Assembly: GCF_014202505.1 (NCBI RefSeq)
Contig: NZ_JACHGW010000002.1
Coordinates: forward strand, 992,001 to 1,056,000
Length of the DNA: 64,000 nt
Origin: Armatimonas rosea
GTDB taxonomy: Bacteria > Armatimonadota > Armatimonadia > Armatimonadales > Armatimonadaceae
Direction of reading: 5' to 3'
The notes under the pieces were generated by a model, which was not told the DNA's origin, searched no databases, and saw only the letters and a list, made by a program, of their open reading frames with translations. Positions 35,494 to 44,219 of this stretch are shown piece after piece; positions within the stretch are counted from its first letter, which is position 1; each line of letters starts with the position of its first letter. The position numbers and the translations under genes were made by a program.

Positions 35494-36371
35494 CGGAGGA
35501 TGAGAATACAGTACACCTGCTTGGTATTTCCGGGGGCAAGGATAGCGCCGCTCTCGCGGTCTACATGCGGGATCGTGTGCCGCAGATGCAGTATTTCTTC
35601 TGCGATACAGGCGAGGAACTTCCAGAGACCTATGAATATCTGGCGATGCTCGAAACCTATCTTGGCAAGCCTATCAAGCGTCTGAACCCAGATAGACAGT
35701 TCAAACACTATTTGGCAATCTACTCTCCTGGTGGTGATCTTGATCCTGATACGGGACTTCCACCTGCACCTTATTTACCCTCACAGCGAATGCGTTGGTG
35801 TACTGCCCAACTCAAACTCAAGCCTTTTGAAAAATGGGTGGATGAGGAGTTTTCAGGGAAGCGTATCATGTCCTATGTAGCGATTCGTGCCGACGAGGAC
35901 CGAGATGGCTATATCTCCCACAAAACCAATATCCAGGCGATCTACCCTTTCAAGGAAGCAGGGTTGGGTAAGGCCGATGTATACCAGATTCTTGAAGAGC
36001 GCGGTGTGGGCGTTCCACGTTACTATGAATGGCGGACACGAAGCGGGTGCTACTTCTGCTTTTTCCAGCGTAAGGCAGAGTGGATAGGTCTGAAAGAGCG
36101 TCACCCCGACCTTTTTGAGCGGGCCAAGCAATATGAGAAGGTGATTCGCGATCCCGAGACGGGCGAAGTAATCAAGCGTTACTCCTGGGCTCAGGGGGAG
36201 ACCCTTGAAGAGATGGAGCAGCCTGAACGTATTATTGAGATCAAACAGAGGCATGAGAAGTATCTGGAAGAGGAAAAGCGCCGTAACAAATCTACGCGCC
36301 TTCTGGACATTTTTGAAGATGCCCTTGATGACGAAGACGATACACTGCCCTGCCAAATCTGCAACTTGTGA
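35490..36371 (+). CDS. DndC-like PAPS-reductase-family enzyme
   Basis: The 293-residue protein starts with the N-type ATP-pyrophosphatase loop SGGKDS at residues 14-19 and has the PAPS-reductase pattern FFCDTGEELPETYEYL. Cysteines occur at RWCTAQLK, in CYFC (residues of about 189-192), and in CQICNL at the very end, enough to hold an iron-sulfur cluster as in DndC. DndC activates the DNA backbone for sulfur insertion. Here the canonical DndA, DndD and DndE partners are missing from the window, so the chemistry could be phosphorothioation or something related. The ATGA overlap with the upstream ATPase gene indicates coupling. Confidence 0.85.
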   Translation: MTEDENTVHLLGISGGKDSAALAVYMRDRVPQMQYFFCDTGEELPETYEYLAMLETYLGKPIKRLNPDRQFKHYLAIYSPGGDLDPDTGLPPAPYLPSQRMRWCTAQLKLKPFEKWVDEEFSGKRIMSYVAIRADEDRDGYISHKTNIQAIYPFKEAGLGKADVYQILEERGVGVPRYYEWRTRSGCYFCFFQRKAEWIGLKERHPDLFERAKQYEKVIRDPETGEVIKRYSWAQGETLEEMEQPERIIEIKQRHEKYLEEEKRRNKSTRLLDIFEDALDDEDDTLPCQICNL

Positions 36372-36381
36372 CCTTCCATAA

Positions 36382-36996
36382 ATGGCGATTACTTCCGACG
36401 AATTCAAACGAATCCTGATTAAGTTCCGGGACGAGGAGCCGCATTCTTTTTACTTTGAGCCGCGTTTGGATCGGTTGATGGATTCTGAGGAGTGTCAGGG
36501 GTTTTCTGCGGTGCTTCATGAGTCAGGGAGGCGGTGGGAAAGACGACCCGCCACAGCAACACTGGCGACTATGTTGCCCGACGAGCGCGGCATCTACATG
36601 TTTGTTTGGTGCCCTGCTCTTTCGCTTTTGTGTGATGAAGCCTCCGATTCCAAGACTCCCCGTGCCGAGCGCTTTCGCTATGTTCTCTACGTCGGAAAGG
36701 CTGGAGTCGAGGAAGGTAAAACTGACACGTTAAAAGAACGCTTCAAGAGCGGCTACGCAAGATACATAGGCAACGATCCAAGCCCACTTTGGACGGAGAA
36801 GGTTCCCGATGACCCGAAGCGTGATCAACTTCTCTCTCGTTATCTCTCACTTCGTCCGTTGGAATTTTGGTACATAATCTTGAAAGATATGAAGGAAATC
36901 CACACATTCGAGAAGAAACTGATCAAAACGCTGAACCCGCCACTCAACAAGCAGCATGGTCGGCGACTGAGAATCGGGAAACCCGAACCGGCATGA
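36382..36996 (+). CDS. GIY-YIG nuclease-like protein (first copy)
   Basis: The 204-residue protein shows the GIY-YIG core: ERGIYMFVW for the first strand, YVLYVGKAG for the second, a helix TLKERFKSGYARY, then LEFWYI and EKKLIKTLNPPLNKQ as the glutamate-bearing and last segments. GIY-YIG enzymes cut DNA with a single metal, and some accompany modification systems as the restriction arm. It lies directly before the DGQHR gene. A second pair in the same order lies at 44699-42978, divergent in sequence but the same in plan. Confidence 0.75.
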   Translation: MAITSDEFKRILIKFRDEEPHSFYFEPRLDRLMDSEECQGFSAVLHESGRRWERRPATATLATMLPDERGIYMFVWCPALSLLCDEASDSKTPRAERFRYVLYVGKAGVEEGKTDTLKERFKSGYARYIGNDPSPLWTEKVPDDPKRDQLLSRYLSLRPLEFWYIILKDMKEIHTFEKKLIKTLNPPLNKQHGRRLRIGKPEPA

Positions 36997-37006
36997 CAAA
37001 CGTAGA

Positions 37007-38296
37007 ATGAGTAACAAGACCTTCATACCAGCTTTTCAGTGTAACGTCGGGGACTGGAAATACTACATCTGCACGATGAAATATGGCGAGGTCGCCCGCC
37101 AGGTCCAGTTTGCCTTCGAGCTGGGCAAGAATGATGAGCTCGGGCAGCTCATTCAGCGGGGCATCACCAGCCGAACCAAAGAGATCACGGACTACATTCT
37201 TACCTCAGAGCATCGCTTTCTGGGTGGCTTGGTCATTGCGGCCTGGGGCGGAGAACCGACCTATACACCACTCTCAATTGATGATCCAGACGGTTTTCTC
37301 AAAGGTCTCGACCGAGGTTTCGGCGTACTGACCTTCGACGGAACCCAGGCGTACTTTGTGCTCGACGGTCAACACCGCCTGAAAGCCATCAAGGACGCTT
37401 GCCGCAAGAACCCAGACATCGGGAAAGAGGACATCTGTGTTCTGATCGTCACGCACTACGACACGACGGATGGTCGGGTTCGGACGCGCCGCCTCTTCTC
37501 CAACATCAACCGTAACGCCAAGCAAACCGCTATCGCCGAGAACATCGCGCTTGACGAAGACGATGCGCTTGCGATCCTGACACGTCGCCTGCTGGAAGAG
37601 CATCTCTTTCTCAGCGAGCCCCGCCGCGTCCGGGTGATTCTCTCTACCACCGACGACGGGGAGGTCAAGCTCGCACCGGGTAGCGTACCTCAGTCCGACC
37701 CCAAGGCGCTCACTACCTTTACCGTGCTCTATGATCTGCTCAAGTCCCTGGCCTACGACCAGCCCAAAGAGATTCAGGATCGAGCACACCGCCCCGACGA
37801 CGATCTTCTGGAAGCCGCCTACTCCGTTTTCGTACAGCGCTTGGACGATCTCTTCAAGCACTGCGGCGACATCCAGACGAAGCTAGAAGCAGCGACGAAC
37901 GCGAAAGACATCCGCGCTCCACGCAACCAGGAAGCCAACGGCCACCCTTTCATGCGCCCTGTGGTACAGAAAGCCGTCGCTCGTGCCGTCTCAGAGATCG
38001 TCACCGAGGAGCTGCTCACTTGGCCCGAGGTCATGACGCGCTTAGAGGCTCTGGAATGGAGTATGGGTGCTGCTCCGTGGATCGCCGTCTTCAGTCCTGA
38101 TAGCGGCAAGATGCTGACGGGCAAAGACAACACTGAACTGCTCGTGCGCCTGCTTAGGGTTCATCTCGCCCCCGAGTCCAAGAGCGACATTCAGCGTGCC
38201 CGAAAGAGCTACAAAGATATTCGCGGGGGTATGTACCCCATTTCTGAAGAAGACTTGACTAAGAACTTAGTTACGGGCGGCAAGCCCGAAATGTAA
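37007..38296 (+). CDS. DGQHR-domain protein, DndB-like (first copy)
   Basis: The 429-residue protein contains VLDGQHRLKAI near residue 120, the hallmark of the DGQHR family that includes DndB. It also has RRLFSNINRNAKQT and ALDEDDALAILTRRLLEE, common to that family. DndB acts as a regulator of Dnd gene expression and of modification in known systems. Here it follows the GIY-YIG gene by 10 bases and ends 14 bases before the membrane protein gene. Roughly collinear with the 412-residue protein at 42978. Confidence 0.85.
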   Translation: MSNKTFIPAFQCNVGDWKYYICTMKYGEVARQVQFAFELGKNDELGQLIQRGITSRTKEITDYILTSEHRFLGGLVIAAWGGEPTYTPLSIDDPDGFLKGLDRGFGVLTFDGTQAYFVLDGQHRLKAIKDACRKNPDIGKEDICVLIVTHYDTTDGRVRTRRLFSNINRNAKQTAIAENIALDEDDALAILTRRLLEEHLFLSEPRRVRVILSTTDDGEVKLAPGSVPQSDPKALTTFTVLYDLLKSLAYDQPKEIQDRAHRPDDDLLEAAYSVFVQRLDDLFKHCGDIQTKLEAATNAKDIRAPRNQEANGHPFMRPVVQKAVARAVSEIVTEELLTWPEVMTRLEALEWSMGAAPWIAVFSPDSGKMLTGKDNTELLVRLLRVHLAPESKSDIQRARKSYKDIRGGMYPISEEDLTKNLVTGGKPEM

Positions 38297-38310
38297 TAGG
38301 AGAAGAGAAA

Positions 38311-39147
38311 ATGAAGCAACCAAGTAAACCAATGCAATGGGCTAGAAGTGCTATCGAGAATAACCTTACTATTCTTACAATACTTGCAGTCATTATTGGT
38401 GTTGGGCTTCGTTACATTGCTGACCCTCATACATTCTCTAATAATAAAGAAATCATTAAAGAGATTGGTAATTTTATTTTAATTACTTTTGTTGTCGGGT
38501 TCATTTATGAAAATTTTGTAAACTATCGATACAAACACGAATTTATTCATGAAATAGAAAATATACTTAGTAACAAGTTCAATCTGCCGATCTCTAAGGT
38601 ATATTTGCAACGGCCTGAGCTAAATGAAAAGGCCGAGCTGATGAAGCAGGCCACCAAAGAGATTATCGAATTTGGAACGGCACTTCGGACTTTTACAAGC
38701 TACATGAAATCAAACCTCAGCTTTCATACCTCCGACGGGCAGGCAGGGAGATACCGTGACTTGATCGAACAGCGTCTGTCCGAAGGGATAGTCATTCGAT
38801 GCATGGTACTCTCCCCGGAGGTAGCAGCGGTGCTAGAGCCATATGAACCAGGGCTGAAGGCCAAGATAGAAGAGTCACTTACCTATCTCCTGGAGTTCCA
38901 AAAGAGTGTGGAAGGAAAAGGTACTTTTGAGGTGATCCAGTATCGTACTATTCCAAGATATGCAGCGATCTGTATTGATGGTGAGCAGAAAGGTAGCAAG
39001 ATGTTGTTAAGTCCATATGTGCCTAACGTGGAGAATGCTAAGGTTCCAGCATACTTGATCGAAAAAACTAAAGAGGAAACATTGTTTCAAGTATATTGGA
39101 TTAGTATTAAAAATATTATTAAAGATCAAAAAAAGGAAGTCTTATAA
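38311..39147 (+). CDS. Two-helix membrane protein with possible PLD-like C-terminal domain
   Basis: The 278-residue protein has two N-terminal membrane helices (ILTILAVIIGVGLRYIA and NFILITFVVGFIYENFV) and a cytoplasmic region. The latter reads EIIEFGTALRTFTSYM, then LIEQRLSEGIVIRCMVLSP, then AAICIDGEQKGSKMLL. This is like degenerate phospholipase-D-like sensor domains in which HKD motifs are lost. It starts behind AGGAGAAGAG after the DGQHR gene and is AT-rich, unlike it. It is probably an effector or sensor. It could be an unrelated cargo gene. Confidence 0.55.
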   Translation: MKQPSKPMQWARSAIENNLTILTILAVIIGVGLRYIADPHTFSNNKEIIKEIGNFILITFVVGFIYENFVNYRYKHEFIHEIENILSNKFNLPISKVYLQRPELNEKAELMKQATKEIIEFGTALRTFTSYMKSNLSFHTSDGQAGRYRDLIEQRLSEGIVIRCMVLSPEVAAVLEPYEPGLKAKIEESLTYLLEFQKSVEGKGTFEVIQYRTIPRYAAICIDGEQKGSKMLLSPYVPNVENAKVPAYLIEKTKEETLFQVYWISIKNIIKDQKKEVL

Positions 39148-39149
39148 TC

Positions 39150-40163
39150 ATGGCGATGCTTGAAGGGCCTGAACATTCCTCTGTATCTGAGGGTGATGAG
39201 GTTTTTAAATGGATAACTGAGAATATTAACTTCTTGATAGTTACTGCTGCCGATGCCGAAGCAGAAGCATTGTGGCATCCATGGCCGAGTGCTGCTATAG
39301 AAGAGCTTCCAGGTTTTTCAAAGAATTTTTTTTCGGCAGAGCATGGGGTTTTACAACCGTCACTATCTGTTTTGGGTGATGAGAGTCCTAAAATTATATT
39401 ATTAGATATCTCTGGACCTGATTTTTATGTTGGCAGTATAGGCAATGAATGTATGGTCGCACATACACATTTGACATCACAAGGTTCACAAGCACTAGGA
39501 GATACCCTGTCATCAGCAGTGGAGTTGTTTAAGAATTTAAAAATAGTTTATATGTCGGGTATGCTTGGAGGATTCCATTCTATTGAAGGTACTTGCATAG
39601 GTTCCACAATATTATCAGACAATATTTCGGGGAAATATGGACAAAAAATGGGAGATATTGTTATATGTGATTCAGTTTTTGTTCCAGAAAGCAAAAAACC
39701 TATAAAATTTACAAGTAACATTGGGAATAGAATTTTTCAGAAATATTCAACAAATTTTAAAAATGCAGTAAAAACTATAAATATTCATTGTGGCCCAATA
39801 CTTTGTGTTCCTGAAGTTATAAGGGAGCATGAAGAGAGAGAACGGTTAAGAGAAAGATATGGGATCAATAAAGATAAGACACCATTGTCTTTAGGTTTTG
39901 AAATGGAAAGTAAAGCATTGCTTGATATTGAAAAGAATTACGCAGAACAACCACATTTGCCGCAAATATATACAATTTTAGCAAAAAGTATTAGTGATTG
40001 GGGAGTAGGAAAACCTGAAGAAGGAAATGAAGGCAGAAAAGAACATGAGAAAGAAAGAGCTTTTGCTTCTAGATCATCGATACTTTTTTTGATTTATCTT
40101 CTAAGTCAAAAAAATGCATTTAATTTCGTAAAAGATTTTAAAAAAAAAGTAACGATTTTGTAG
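39150..40163 (+). CDS. Nucleoside-phosphorylase-like domain, 5' part of a split STAND protein
   Basis: The 337-residue product is a purine/uridine phosphorylase-like domain: FLIVTAADAEAEAL near the start, YMSGMLGGF for the phosphate-loop region, and GFEMESKALL near residue 249, the E-M-E ribose-binding segment. Such domains appear as N-terminal effectors of NB-ARC proteins and are thought to deplete nucleosides or NAD. The frame ends VTIL and stop just after nine consecutive A. The downstream NB-ARC frame is open right up to this run, so the gene is most likely one protein split by a -1 shift (see the slippery-run entry). Confidence 0.72.
   Translation: MAMLEGPEHSSVSEGDEVFKWITENINFLIVTAADAEAEALWHPWPSAAIEELPGFSKNFFSAEHGVLQPSLSVLGDESPKIILLDISGPDFYVGSIGNECMVAHTHLTSQGSQALGDTLSSAVELFKNLKIVYMSGMLGGFHSIEGTCIGSTILSDNISGKYGQKMGDIVICDSVFVPESKKPIKFTSNIGNRIFQKYSTNFKNAVKTINIHCGPILCVPEVIREHEERERLRERYGINKDKTPLSLGFEMESKALLDIEKNYAEQPHLPQIYTILAKSISDWGVGKPEEGNEGRKEHEKERAFASRSSILFLIYLLSQKNAFNFVKDFKKKVTIL
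40140..40148 (+). other. A9 run: frameshift or slippage site joining the PNP and NB-ARC frames
   Basis: Frame of the PNP-like gene reads TTT AAA AAA AAA GTA and stops at 40161-40163. The NB-ARC frame is -1 relative to it, begins after a TAA at 40139 and stays open through SNDFVASKFRV, then RDNFLGELEIAL and the P-loop. A -1 slip (or one extra A in the transcript) on this run fuses the two. It could be a programmed shift, transcriptional slippage, a true mutation or a sequencing error. Confidence 0.7.
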
Positions 40164-40264
40164 CATCTAAATTCAGAGTTAATCATAGACAAAAATGGTC
40201 GTTTATAAATCGAGATAATTTCCTAGGAGAATTAGAAATAGCTCTAAAGCAAAATGATGTTGCA

Positions 40265-42229
40265 TTGGTTGGTATGGGGGGTATTGGAAAGACGCAGATG
40301 GCTCTCAAACTTTGTGAGGCATCTGCATTGAACTATCCTTTGGGGATAATCTGGCTTCGTGCTGATACTGAAGATAATCTCATTATTGACTTAAATAAAG
40401 CTGCCCATATGGAAGCTGCACGTCCTTTTATTTCAGCATCTATCGTTGAAACAAAAGCATCAGCCCTAAGCTTCTGCGAAGCATTGTCGAAACGTGACGG
40501 ATTTCTTATAGTTTTTGACAATGTTGATTCGTGGGAAACAATTGTCGAGTTCTACAATGTTCTTACTAGAGATAGGACAGACAATAAAGGGGGACGTTTT
40601 CTTATTACAACACGCCTACGCGACATGAATCCTGTAGGTTCGCGCGATCTGAAAAATATAAAAATCAAATATTTAGCAACGTTTAGTACAACATTGGGGG
40701 CTGAACTGATTTTCTTGCGCCGAGGACGGCCTGCTGAGAGTGAGGAGGAGCGTAGAGAAGCTGAGGAATTATCAAGACGATTGGGTGGTTTGCCTCTTGC
40801 GCTAGACCAGGCAGGGGCGTATCTGGCACTTCCGGACACTACGATAGATGAGTATCTAAACGAATATGAGAAGTCAGGTACCAACGGGGGAGCTAATTTA
40901 CGGGATGAGCGGGCACCGGGGCATAATCCGCAGACCGACAATGAGAAATATCTAGAGCATGAGTCGGTTCGTCGGACGTATAAAATTGCTCTGGACTGGC
41001 TGAGGTTGGAGTCCGCGGACTCCGTGACACTACTCAATCTTTGTGCATTTCTTGCACCCGATAACATTCCTGAATTCCTATTTACGGATGATCGTAACAA
41101 GGAGTATTTTGGAAAGACTTATTTTAAGAGTGTCCGACATGCAGCGGTTCGTCTGTCTTTATTAGAACACGACGCAACTGAGAAAACACTTTCGATGCAC
41201 CGCGTAGTGCAGGATGTAGCACGGGATTTGATTGGAGAAAAAGAAGAAAGCATGTGGATAGAACGCGTAGTAGATATTATTCGCGTGGCTTCTGACGATG
41301 AATGGCATGAAAATTGGTGGGAAAAACAGTTGCTTATTCCACACTGGGATTTTTGTACAAGGCATTCGATTCGAAATAATATATTTACATTATCTTCAAT
41401 ATGGATCATGTCTAATTTTTCATTAATGGAAGCATATTTAGAAAATGTAAATGATTCGAAGAATATTGCGAGGATTATAATGAATAAATATAAGCATGAA
41501 GATATTCATTCCATAGAATTATGGAACGTTTTGGGGATGATTTTTAGAATTAATGCAGATTTAGAGGAAAAGGAAGCATGTTTTAGGGAAGCTGAAGCAT
41601 GTTTTAGGGAAGCTTTGAGAATCATGAATAAAAATCAATATGATAATAATTCTCTAAAAATCTCAATATATAATAATTTGGCTGGAATTCTGCGGAATAG
41701 ACCGGATGTTTTAAAAAACGGCATCGTCTTGAAGCCTGAAGTTATAAAAGAATCAGCAGAATTATTTAATAGTGCTATCGAAATAGCAAGAATAGAGCAT
41801 GGAGATGACAGCCCAAATTTAGCTGCACCATATAATAACATGGCAGGATTATACCGGATTCTAAAATCTTATGACGAATCAGAAAAATATTTTAAAAAAT
41901 CAATACAAATATCCATCGAGAAAAATAAAAATCATATATTTGATTTCAATCTAGCTAGTTATTTTAAAAACATTGGATTTTTAATGAAAGAAATAAATAA
42001 TATTAATGAATCTGAAGAATATTACGGAATTAGCTTATGGATATATCTTAATATTGATTCCATAAATCCAAATAATGCAAAAATTGCAAATAATCTTGAG
42101 GATTGGATTGAAATTCGTAAAAAATCTAAATTTAATATAAATTATATTTACGAATATCATCCTTATCGTGTAAAGATTGAGGATTTAATAAATTTAATCA
42201 AAAAGAGATATCCAAATATCAAAATATAA
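40265..42229 (+). CDS. NB-ARC ATPase with TPR repeats, 3' part of the split STAND protein
   Basis: The annotated frame begins at TTG 40265, directly inside the P-loop (VGMGGIGKTQ), which cannot be a natural start. In-frame codons upstream to 40142 supply the normal NB-ARC lead-in (WSFINRDNFLGELEIAL). Walker B is FLIVFDNVD, the sensor is FLITTR, and GLPLALDQAGAYL is the GLPL motif. TPR-like helices fill the last 300 residues, including a 7-residue tandem duplication EACFREA. The expected product with the PNP part is about 1030 residues. It follows the modification island on the same strand. Confidence 0.8.
   Translation: MVGMGGIGKTQMALKLCEASALNYPLGIIWLRADTEDNLIIDLNKAAHMEAARPFISASIVETKASALSFCEALSKRDGFLIVFDNVDSWETIVEFYNVLTRDRTDNKGGRFLITTRLRDMNPVGSRDLKNIKIKYLATFSTTLGAELIFLRRGRPAESEEERREAEELSRRLGGLPLALDQAGAYLALPDTTIDEYLNEYEKSGTNGGANLRDERAPGHNPQTDNEKYLEHESVRRTYKIALDWLRLESADSVTLLNLCAFLAPDNIPEFLFTDDRNKEYFGKTYFKSVRHAAVRLSLLEHDATEKTLSMHRVVQDVARDLIGEKEESMWIERVVDIIRVASDDEWHENWWEKQLLIPHWDFCTRHSIRNNIFTLSSIWIMSNFSLMEAYLENVNDSKNIARIIMNKYKHEDIHSIELWNVLGMIFRINADLEEKEACFREAEACFREALRIMNKNQYDNNSLKISIYNNLAGILRNRPDVLKNGIVLKPEVIKESAELFNSAIEIARIEHGDDSPNLAAPYNNMAGLYRILKSYDESEKYFKKSIQISIEKNKNHIFDFNLASYFKNIGFLMKEINNINESEEYYGISLWIYLNIDSINPNNAKIANNLEDWIEIRKKSKFNINYIYEYHPYRVKIEDLINLIKKRYPNIKI
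41573..41614 (+). repeat. Perfect 21-bp tandem duplication in the TPR region
   Basis: The 21-base unit at 41573-41593 is repeated exactly at 41594-41614 and keeps the frame, duplicating residues EACFREA. It looks like a recent replication-slippage event inside a helical repeat. Confidence 0.85.
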
Positions 42230-42231
42230 TT

Positions 42232-42257
42232 CACCCAGCCAGATACCTGGCTGGGTG
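42232..42257. terminator. Bidirectional terminator-like hairpin
   Basis: CACCCAGCCAG pairs perfectly with CTGGCTGGGTG around ATAC, with AT-rich flank on the left. It lies 2 bases after the stop of the NB-ARC gene and downstream of the convergent secreted-protein gene, so it may end both transcripts. Confidence 0.65.
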
Positions 42258-42311
42258 GAGATCGCCGTAATCCAATTAATGGGTTTTAAACCATTATAGA
42301 TAATCTTATTG

Positions 42312-42803
42312 TTACCGTGGTATTGGAATTGGATAATTATCCTGACTCCACTGCCCACCAGAATTAGCTTTTCCATCACGCACCATTGTTTGTACTAACA
42401 TTTGCGTCGCAGTTCTATCAGTTGTTACATCAAAATCTGCCCTCAGCGCTTTCATGCCTGCATCATATCTTCCTGAAAGAGGTTGAACCCCATCATATTT
42501 TTTAGAATCTTTATTACTATGATAGTAGCAGTGGCAGACGTGCGTTGGGTATTTTGTTGCATATTTCGAAGTTATATCAACACCATTTTCATATGTTCGG
42601 TAGTACACAGAATCAACCTGTCCGTATGTCCCAGCCTTATATCCCACGATTTGAATTCCTGTCCATGGAGTTTGAGCTTTAGCCACCGGACGATGAAGAA
42701 GTATGGTCGGCGCAGCAATCAAAGCCACGAGACCAAGAACACCTATTCCCACCCTGTGAGGTTGGGACAGGCGAGTTTGCAGAGATGTACGAGACAAGTT
42801 CAT
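42312..42803 (-). CDS. Small secreted or membrane-anchored protein
   Basis: The 163-residue protein starts at 42803 (MNLSRTS), behind GGAGGATAA. A hydrophobic segment VGIGVLGLVALIAAPTILL ends with a probable signal cleavage site AKAQ. The mature part has a tyrosine-rich region and CHCYYHSN, and contains no known catalytic motif. It is convergent with the NB-ARC gene. Function is unknown. Confidence 0.5.
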   Translation of the reverse strand: MNLSRTSLQTRLSQPHRVGIGVLGLVALIAAPTILLHRPVAKAQTPWTGIQIVGYKAGTYGQVDSVYYRTYENGVDITSKYATKYPTHVCHCYYHSNKDSKKYDGVQPLSGRYDAGMKALRADFDVTTDRTATQMLVQTMVRDGKANSGGQWSQDNYPIPIPR

Positions 42804-42977
42804 TTTGATTATCCTCCATGTAGAAGGACACTGAATTGAACTAAAAAGTTGCATGCGAAAAGAAATATTTTATGCTGATTTGTTTATTGATTGTTCTTTA
42901 ATATCAATAAAATATTTTTAATATTAAAATATAATAATGAAATCTAACTAAAATTTTCAATTGGAAATATATTATAA

Positions 42978-44216
42978 TTAAGGTTGATAACTGGCAAGTT
43001 CTCGTTCCAGCCAAACCTCTCCGCGCCGCATTGTGGCGAGTTGCCCTCCTGCTTGCTTGAGCATCAGCGCCGTGGCGACGGTCTTGTTTGGAGAGTTCAC
43101 CATCCGGTTCAGCGACGGACTCCAGAGAATCTGGTACCATAACTCATCAGAGAGATTCATCGGAGCTTGAAAGACAGCAGCGACGGCGCCCTCAGTGGAC
43201 AGCCCTTCGTTCTTCCGATAGCGGATCGTGCGGAAGATAATATCCAGACCCACGGGACGGAAGAGAAGATGCCCACCGTCCTTATTTCGATAGGGAGCCG
43301 ACGCGATCTCGACTTCCTGAGCCTCAGCGAACGTGCGAAGCTCGGGACAATGCGCCTTGATCGCTTCCCATAGTTCTACCGCCCGCTCATAGAAAGAATC
43401 CAACTCCTCATCGTTCGGGCGTTGTCTCAGATACGCTGCCCAGCCGCGCGCACTCGTGGGCTTCAGATAGAAATCCAGCGCGTTGTAGAGGGTCTCAACA
43501 GTCGTCAAACTCCTGGTGTCAGACGTGGACAACGAGCGGGTTTTGGCGAGTGAAAGACGGTCTTTGAGAAGCGGGTACTCCTCCATCAACCGTCGAACCG
43601 TGACCGCAATCGCATCGTCTTCATCGAGCGCGATCTTCTCCATCGGGCTGACCGCTTTGGCATACTTGTTCAGGGTCGTGAACAGCCGCCTGGTGCGTTG
43701 TAGCCCCTCCTGTGTTGTCTTGTGGCCGACAAACAGCACTGATACTTCATCTGTTGTGAGGTCAGGTCGCTTTTCCAGAGCCTTCTTGATACCTGCCATG
43801 CGATGCTGGCCATCAATAGCAAAGAGTTTCTCCGTTCCCTCCAGGCGCAGATAGCCAACAATACCCTCGGTGTTCTCCCCAGGCCCCTCGGGAAATTCAC
43901 GGTTGCCGCGCACATCGAGTTCGTACCACTCGGGCGAACCGCCGTACACCCCGATCACAAGTCCATTGAAAAACCGTTCATCGTTGTCTGGCTGGAGCAA
44001 ATAGGCCGCGATTTTCGTAGCATGCCCTTCTTCAATTTCCCGCTGGATCAATTTAGAGAGTGTCTTGCTTTGGTGAGCTCCTGGAATCTCACTTACTCGG
44101 CTCACCCTGTCGCGCAGGTCTCCCAGACGCATACAGGCGATGTAGTACACTCGATCACCCATCTTAGCACGGAGCGCAGGCAGGGTAAGCGCGGACAATT
44201 TTTTTTCTTCAGGCAT
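42978..44216 (-). CDS. DGQHR-domain protein, DndB-like (second copy)
   Basis: The 412-residue protein contains LFAIDGQHRMAGIKKALE near residue 135 and RTRRLFTTLNKYAKAVS, followed by KIALDEDDAIAVTVRRLMEE. These match the first copy at 37007 in order and spacing, but the two have clearly diverged. It follows its GIY-YIG gene by 3 bases on the - strand. It may regulate or guide the modification, or belong to a separate system that shares parts with the main island. Confidence 0.82.
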   Translation of the reverse strand: MPEEKKLSALTLPALRAKMGDRVYYIACMRLGDLRDRVSRVSEIPGAHQSKTLSKLIQREIEEGHATKIAAYLLQPDNDERFFNGLVIGVYGGSPEWYELDVRGNREFPEGPGENTEGIVGYLRLEGTEKLFAIDGQHRMAGIKKALEKRPDLTTDEVSVLFVGHKTTQEGLQRTRRLFTTLNKYAKAVSPMEKIALDEDDAIAVTVRRLMEEYPLLKDRLSLAKTRSLSTSDTRSLTTVETLYNALDFYLKPTSARGWAAYLRQRPNDEELDSFYERAVELWEAIKAHCPELRTFAEAQEVEIASAPYRNKDGGHLLFRPVGLDIIFRTIRYRKNEGLSTEGAVAAVFQAPMNLSDELWYQILWSPSLNRMVNSPNKTVATALMLKQAGGQLATMRRGEVWLERELASYQP

Positions 44217-44219
44217 GTC

